From Pseudomonadota bacterium (GTDB taxonomy: Bacteria > Pseudomonadota > Alphaproteobacteria > Rhizobiales > Beijerinckiaceae): a stretch of 9,670 nt of DNA. Made by a program: the position numbers and the translations under genes. Below, piece after piece: positions 6,601 to 9,670 of this stretch; position 1 is the first letter of the stretch, and each line of letters begins with the position of its first letter. The stretch lies in the NCBI GenBank assembly GCA_023386115.1, contig JAEWKL010000645.1, positions 1 through 9,670 on the forward strand, written 5' to 3'. The notes under the pieces were generated by a model that saw only the letters and a program-made list of their open reading frames with translations, was not told where the DNA came from and ran no database searches.

Positions 6601-9600
6601 CGTCGAGGCGCCCGACCGGCACCTCGCCGTCGGTCTCGAACCAGCCGGCGTTGAGGCCGAACACCATGTCGCGGAACAGCGAGGCGCCGGGCTCGACCGC
6701 CGCGAACAGCCCGCCGGCCGCCAGCGCCGCCGCGAGCGGGGCCAGGAGGGCGCGGGAGGCGCGGTGGAGCCCATCGCTCGCCAGCACCGCGTCGAAGGCG
6801 GCGAGGCCGAGAGCCGCCGGGTCCTCCACGACCGTGACGCCGGCCGGCAGGGCGAGACGGGCGCGCTCGGCGAGGCGCCGATCGGCCTCGAACACCGTCA
6901 GGCGCGCCTCGTGCAGGCCGGCGAAGGTCGCGACCTGGGCCGAGAGCGGCCCGAACCCGACCTGGAGCAGGCGCAGGGCCCGGTCGCGCGGCAGGGAAGC
7001 GGCGCTGTCGGAGAGGAGCCGCATCACCGCGTCGGCGGAGGCCCGCACGGTGGCGCCGCGCAACGAGAACGCGTCGAGGGCCGCCTGCGGCAGGGATGGA
7101 GCGTCCGAGAGGGTGCCGGCGAGGATGCGCGACACCACGGCGCCGAGATCGGCGCAGAGCAGAAGCTCCGCCGACAGCTCCGGATGGTCCGCCGCGATCC
7201 AGCGCATGATCTCGTCGGGCGCGGGGAGAGTGACGTCGGCGCGCAGGCGCCAGCGTCCGTCGCCCGCAGCCTCCGCCAGGCCGCTGACCTCGAGCGCCAG
7301 GAGCTGGTTGACGAGCCAGGGCCTCAAGCCTGCCGGGAGCCGGCGCGAGGCCGCGACGTCGACGACGCCGCCGACCGCCAGACCGCGGGCCAGCTGGTCG
7401 GCGAGCGAGGTCGCCCAGCCTTCGAGCAGCATGTGGCCGGCGCCCAGGCCTGCCTCGCCCTTGGCCGGCTCACCGGAGGCCGTGACCGCACCGGCCTGCC
7501 GGCGGACCAGGGCCGCGATGGCGGGCTGCGGCTCGAGGGCGATCGCCGTCGGCTCGGTGGCGAGCTCGGTGAACTGGCGGATCGCGAAGGCGTCGAGGTC
7601 GTTGCCTGCCTTCATGCGCAGGGCCTGGAACCGGCCCTCGCGCAAGGTGGCGATCACCTCGCCGGCCGCATCGACCAGGGTGAAGTCGGCCAGGATGCTG
7701 CGCTCGTTGCAGCGCCGGGTGCGGATCACCGCCCGGGCGATCACCACGCCGGGGCGCACGAGGCGGATCTCGCCGAAGCGGATCGGCACGTAGGCCCGGC
7801 TCGCCGCCTCGCCGAGGAGGTCGGCGAAGAGCAGAATCAACCCGTGGAAGCAGGAATCGAGGCGCGCCGGTGCCAGCCCGTAGCGGGCATTCGCCTCGGC
7901 CGGCAGCAGATCGGAGACGATGGTGACGTCGTCGAGCCGGGCCGAGCGGGCGACCTGCCGGAAGGTCGGGCCGAAGCCGAGGCCTGAGGCCTTGGCGCGG
8001 GCGTAGAGCGCCTCGCCCTCGACCGTGGTCTCGGCGGGCAGGGGCGCCACGTCGCGGCCGGTGAGGCGCGGCGGCGGCGGCGTCTCGCCCTCGACCAGCT
8101 TGGCGACGGCGTGGAGCTGCCAGGGCGCCTGGCTCAGGCGCGGCCGGGACAGGATCTGCACCAGGTTGGCGCCTGGCGCGAACCGGGACAGCACCTCGCG
8201 CACCGCGTCCTCGGCGAAGACCATCGGCTGCTGGATCTCGAGATCCGCCAGCGTCACGCTCTCCGAGCGCACGATCTCGCGGCCGACCGCCAGCGCCATC
8301 TCGGCGAAGGCGGCGCCGGGCAGGATCGCCTGGCCGTCGATGCGGTGGTCGTCGAGGTCGGGCACCGTCGCGACGTCGAGATGCGCCACCCATTCCAGCC
8401 CGTCCGGGCCCTGGCGGGCACCGATCAGCGGGTGGTAGGGCCGGGCGCTCGCCGGGTTCATCGCCTCGGCGGTCTCGGGCAGGCGGAAGACCTTGCGCTG
8501 CCAGGGATAATGCGGCAGCGAGACGGTCCCGGCCGGATCGGCACCGAAGGCGACCTCCTCGTCGACCGCGGCACCCGCGGCGAGCGCGGCCGCGAGGGCG
8601 CGCCGGAACGGGTCGGCCTCCAGCGTCTTCTTCGGCAGCACGCCGACGGTCGCGGCATCGAGGCCGAGCGGCTCGAGGCAGTCGCCGATATGGGGCAGCA
8701 GGGTCGGACGTGGGCCGACCTCGACGAAGATCCGGGCACCGGCTTGCGCCGCGGCCTGGATCGCTGCGCTGAACTGCACCGGCTCGCGGATGTTGCGCCA
8801 CCAGTAGCCGGCATCGAAGGCGCGGCCGTCGACCACGTCGCCGGTCACCGTCGAGGCGAGGGGCACGGTCCCGGGGCTGGGCGCGAGACCGGCGAGGTCG
8901 CGGCGCAGCGGCGCCTCGATCGGATTCATCAGCCGGCCGTGGAAGGCGTAGTCGAGGTCGAGCTTGCGGCCGCGGCGGCGCTTGCGGGCGAGCGCCTTCA
9001 TGGCGGCATCGATCACCGCCACGGGACCCGCCACCGTCACCGCCTTCGGGCTGTTATAGGCGGCGATGTCGAGCTCGGGATAATCGACGAGGAAGGCCTG
9101 CACCTCCTCCACGGGGGCGAGCAGCACCGCCATGGTGCCGAGCCCACGGGTCGCCTCCTGGTGCTTCGAGCGGTAGAAGATGACCTTCACCGCCTGGTCG
9201 AGGGTCAGGATGCCGGCGGCTTCGGCGGCGCCGATCTCGCCGACCGAGTGGCCGACGATCGCGGTCGGCGCGAGGCCGATCGCCTTCAGGGCCGCGGTGG
9301 AGGCGGCCTCGATGGCGAAGATCAGCGGCTGCGACACGCTGGTGAGGGCGAGGCGCTCCTCCAGGTCGTCGGCGAAGAGCGCGTCCTTCAGCGACCAGCC
9401 GGCGAGCGGCCGGAACAGGGCGTCGGTCTCGTCGAAGCGGGCGCGGAAGACCGGATTGAGGGAATAGGCGTCCCGGCCCATCCCGGCCCACTGGCTGCCG
9501 TTGCCCGAAAACACCACGGCGACGCCGCCGGCGCGCTCGACCGCCGTGGCGACGACCGCCGCCGGAATCTCCTCGCCCTCGGCGACGCTGCGCAGCACCT

Positions 9601-9670
9601 CGGCGACGCCGGGCGGCTCGAGGTCGCGCAGCGGGATCGCGGCACGGACCGGCAGGCGCTCGCGGCGATG
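3653..9670 (-). CDS. Type I polyketide synthase, highly reducing, C-terminal 2005 residues (runs off right edge)
   Basis: The frame is open from the window edge at 9670 to TGA at 3653-3655. Residues are numbered here from the edge. The visible order is KS-AT linker (1-54), AT (55-345), DH (410-690), C-methyltransferase-like (725-1055), structural KR half (1065-1240), ER (1264-1580), KR (1599-1850), ACP (1875-1957) and a tail of about 48 residues. The ketosynthase and true start lie beyond the right edge. A single module with a full reducing loop implies iterative use and a mostly saturated chain, as in highly reducing PKSs. There is no thioesterase, reductase or condensation domain; the next gene, an AOS overlapping by ATGA, is the likely release enzyme. 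The tail ends in a possible amphipathic helix (about residues 1986-2003) that may dock the AOS. The AT appears malonyl-specific. Product chain length cannot be predicted. Confidence 0.97.
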   Translation of the reverse strand, partial: HRRERLPVRAAIPLRDLEPPGVAEVLRSVAEGEEIPAAVVATAVERAGGVAVVFSGNGSQWAGMGRDAYSLNPVFRARFDETDALFRPLAGWSLKDALFADDLEERLALTSVSQPLIFAIEAASTAALKAIGLAPTAIVGHSVGEIGAAEAAGILTLDQAVKVIFYRSKHQEATRGLGTMAVLLAPVEEVQAFLVDYPELDIAAYNSPKAVTVAGPVAVIDAAMKALARKRRRGRKLDLDYAFHGRLMNPIEAPLRRDLAGLAPSPGTVPLASTVTGDVVDGRAFDAGYWWRNIREPVQFSAAIQAAAQAGARIFVEVGPRPTLLPHIGDCLEPLGLDAATVGVLPKKTLEADPFRRALAAALAAGAAVDEEVAFGADPAGTVSLPHYPWQRKVFRLPETAEAMNPASARPYHPLIGARQGPDGLEWVAHLDVATVPDLDDHRIDGQAILPGAAFAEMALAVGREIVRSESVTLADLEIQQPMVFAEDAVREVLSRFAPGANLVQILSRPRLSQAPWQLHAVAKLVEGETPPPPRLTGRDVAPLPAETTVEGEALYARAKASGLGFGPTFRQVARSARLDDVTIVSDLLPAEANARYGLAPARLDSCFHGLILLFADLLGEAASRAYVPIRFGEIRLVRPGVVIARAVIRTRRCNERSILADFTLVDAAGEVIATLREGRFQALRMKAGNDLDAFAIRQFTELATEPTAIALEPQPAIAALVRRQAGAVTASGEPAKGEAGLGAGHMLLEGWATSLADQLARGLAVGGVVDVAASRRLPAGLRPWLVNQLLALEVSGLAEAAGDGRWRLRADVTLPAPDEIMRWIAADHPELSAELLLCADLGAVVSRILAGTLSDAPSLPQAALDAFSLRGATVRASADAVMRLLSDSAASLPRDRALRLLQVGFGPLSAQVATFAGLHEARLTVFEADRRLAERARLALPAGVTVVEDPAALGLAAFDAVLASDGLHRASRALLAPLAAALAAGGLFAAVEPGASLFRDMVFGLNAGWFETDGEVPVGRLDDVAGWQRSLSAVGLVKVAADRAVTRNGNDLLLLAEAPPRPKAAAGQTFAFVIGSEDEFAAETASSLATLLVASGVHVSIILDSEASLRELERETPDTVVYLAGAFNRGGEPAERLRERCLGLKRCVEHLGSRQTRLWVVCPGATRDRGGLACGVEAGVWAFTRTLANEVASLDVRRIDLSTAIPSKRAAERLRDLILSGTPETEIVVDDDRTRVVRFSQGARPARRSGPAAPAARLERSTTGGLNEMHWGPAERAAPGAGEIEIAVEATGLNFRDVLWALSMLPEEILEDGFAGPRLGLECAGRVAAVGAGVTAFKPGDRVVAFAQSGFSTHIVVPEMVVAVAPEGLSPEAAATTPVAFLTAYYGLVTLARLKAGEWVLVHGGAGGVGLAALQIARMRGARVISTAGSNEKRALVKALGAEHVLDSRSLAFVDDIRRITGDGVDVVLNSLFGEAMERSLNALKPFGRFVELGKRDYVANTHIGLRPFRRNLSYFGVDLDQLLQFQPEEGKRLFREVMALFTDGSLKALPYQPFAAEEVSDAFRLMQQSGHVGKIVIAPPKSGTIPAETGKPFVVAPDRVHLVTGGLGGFGIEAARWLADRGARHIALVGRKAPTGEAALAAIADLTARGVAVQVESCDITDRAAVQRLIARVEAKGAKLAGIIHGAMVLQDGLIANLDPASLEAVIAPKVIGAGHLDALTRDRTLDYFVLFSSATTFIGNPGQGSYVAANGFMEGLARQRRRLGLPALAVAWGAIGDVGVLARNKAVMETLAGRVGVTPVDARKSLDLMAEALGMQGTAPDDAVIAIAAMHWGKARERLATLRSPSYASLGSEQQAESGGQAAISIAGLLRAHDLDDVRKTVADAIVEDIARILRLPKDDISRVRQLSEIGLDSLMGVELGASLQERFGLDAPPSGVSSGQTVTELADTLIQSVAAPVDESAAAVLSLSQRHGGAEAADAETLQSLQALVEKNSQDIKVITQ
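3800..4048 (-). other. PKS acyl carrier protein (ACP) domain
   Basis: Residues about 1875-1957 form a four-helix carrier domain. The phosphopantetheine site is Ser1917 in EIGLDSLMGVEL. It is the only carrier domain visible and the last domain before the stop. The finished chain must be released from this site, most likely by the AOS encoded next. Confidence 0.95.
4121..4876 (-). other. PKS ketoreductase (KR) domain, predicted B-type
   Basis: Residues about 1599-1850. The NADPH motif TGGLGGFG is at 1606-1613. The catalytic set is Lys1712, Ser1736, Tyr1749 and Asn1753 (YVAAN). The stereochemical fingerprint reads LQD at 1692-1694, with the diagnostic second aspartate of LDD kept, and there is no Trp eight residues before Tyr1749. 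This predicts a B-type KR giving D-(3R)-hydroxyacyl-ACP, the form a DH normally uses. Confidence 0.92.
4931..5881 (-). other. PKS enoylreductase (ER) domain
   Basis: Residues about 1264-1580 are an MDR-type NADPH-dependent enoylreductase. ATGLNFRDVL (1291-1300) starts the substrate half, and the nucleotide motif HGGAGGVG is at 1404-1411. The SNEKRALVKALGAEHVLDSRSL segment follows in two contiguous pieces (about 1431-1452), as expected for an active ER. It saturates the 2,3-double bond of the growing chain. Confidence 0.93.
5951..6478 (-). other. Structural (non-catalytic) half of the PKS ketoreductase
   Basis: Residues about 1065-1240 have the truncated Rossmann fold that precedes ER in fully reducing modules. 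GVEAGVWAFTRTLANE (1176-1191) is the typical conserved helix. It carries no cofactor motif or catalytic residues and supports the catalytic KR that follows the ER. Confidence 0.75.
6506..7498 (-). other. C-methyltransferase-like domain, probably degenerate
   Basis: Residues about 725-1055 sit between DH and the structural KR half, where highly reducing PKSs carry a C-methyltransferase. The late motif FGLNAGWF (1004-1011) resembles the conserved FGL-x-x-GWW region of that family. The SAM-binding motif I, normally like LEIGAGTG, reads LQVGFGPL (902-909): the acidic residue is Gln and the third glycine is Leu. Methylation may therefore be lost, leaving a structural domain. Confidence 0.7.
7601..8443 (-). 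other. PKS dehydratase (DH) domain
   Basis: Residues about 410-690 form a double hot-dog fold. The HxxxGxxxxP motif is intact (His442, Gly446, Pro451), and the catalytic aspartate is Asp605 in ARLDSCFHG with His609 after it. Both catalytic residues are present, so the domain should be active. It removes water from the beta-hydroxyacyl-ACP made by the KR. Confidence 0.88.
8636..9508 (-). other. PKS acyltransferase (AT) domain, predicted malonyl-CoA specific
   Basis: Residues about 55-345 of the visible PKS. The nucleophile is Ser142 in GHSVGE, and His244 in YAFH is the catalytic histidine. The AFH signature at this site is the malonyl type (methylmalonyl ATs carry YASH). The N-terminal GQGSQ motif is GNGSQ here (56-60). 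The preceding residues 1-54 are the usual KS-AT linker. The domain loads extender units onto the ACP. Confidence 0.92.

Noticed and set aside
4043..7987. A 1314-codon open frame on the plus strand, antisense to the PKS.
   Set aside because: Its translation is low-complexity, rich in Arg, Gly, Glu, His and Ala, with no domain motif. It mirrors the codon bias of the PKS on the other strand, as expected at this GC content.

Overview
The window looks like a chromosomal segment of a GC-rich alphaproteobacterium. Very high GC, strong G/C third-position bias, and the style of the PKS and hypothetical genes suggest Methylobacterium or a close relative, but this is an inference because the window has no phylogenetic marker.

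Layout, left to right. (1) 1-333, minus strand: the first 111 residues of an unrecognised protein that leaves the window at its left edge. (2) 334-602: a noncoding gap between divergent genes, with a small inverted repeat. (3) 603-1376, plus: a short-chain dehydrogenase/reductase (SDR), followed closely by (4) 1406-2254, plus: a folate-type formyltransferase; the two look like one operon. (5) 2255-2276: a perfect GC hairpin between convergent genes, probably a two-way terminator. (6) 2286-3656, minus: a PLP-dependent alpha-oxoamine synthase (AOS). (7) 3653-9670, minus: the C-terminal 2005 residues of a large type I polyketide synthase (PKS) that enters from the right edge. Its visible order is KS-AT linker, AT, DH, C-methyltransferase-like domain, structural KR half, ER, KR, ACP; the KS lies outside the window. 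The PKS stop and the AOS start overlap as ATGA, so the two are translated as a pair.

How they may work together. The PKS has one visible module with a full reducing set (KR, DH, ER), a malonyl-type AT and no thioesterase, so it probably works iteratively and builds a largely saturated acyl chain on its ACP. The coupled AOS is the obvious release enzyme: it would condense the acyl thioester with an amino acid, losing CO2, to give a long-chain alpha-aminoketone, the chemistry of serine palmitoyltransferase and of Fum8 in fumonisin biosynthesis. The nearby SDR could reduce the ketone, as 3-ketosphinganine reductase and Fum13 do, and the formyltransferase could N-formylate the amine. The last two roles are inference from gene proximity; these genes are on the opposite strand behind a terminator-like hairpin.

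The main point of interest is thus a bacterial PKS-AOS locus, possibly with two adjacent tailoring genes, whose predicted product is a sphingoid-like or N-formylated amino alcohol lipid. No tRNA, rRNA, CRISPR or mobile element was seen.
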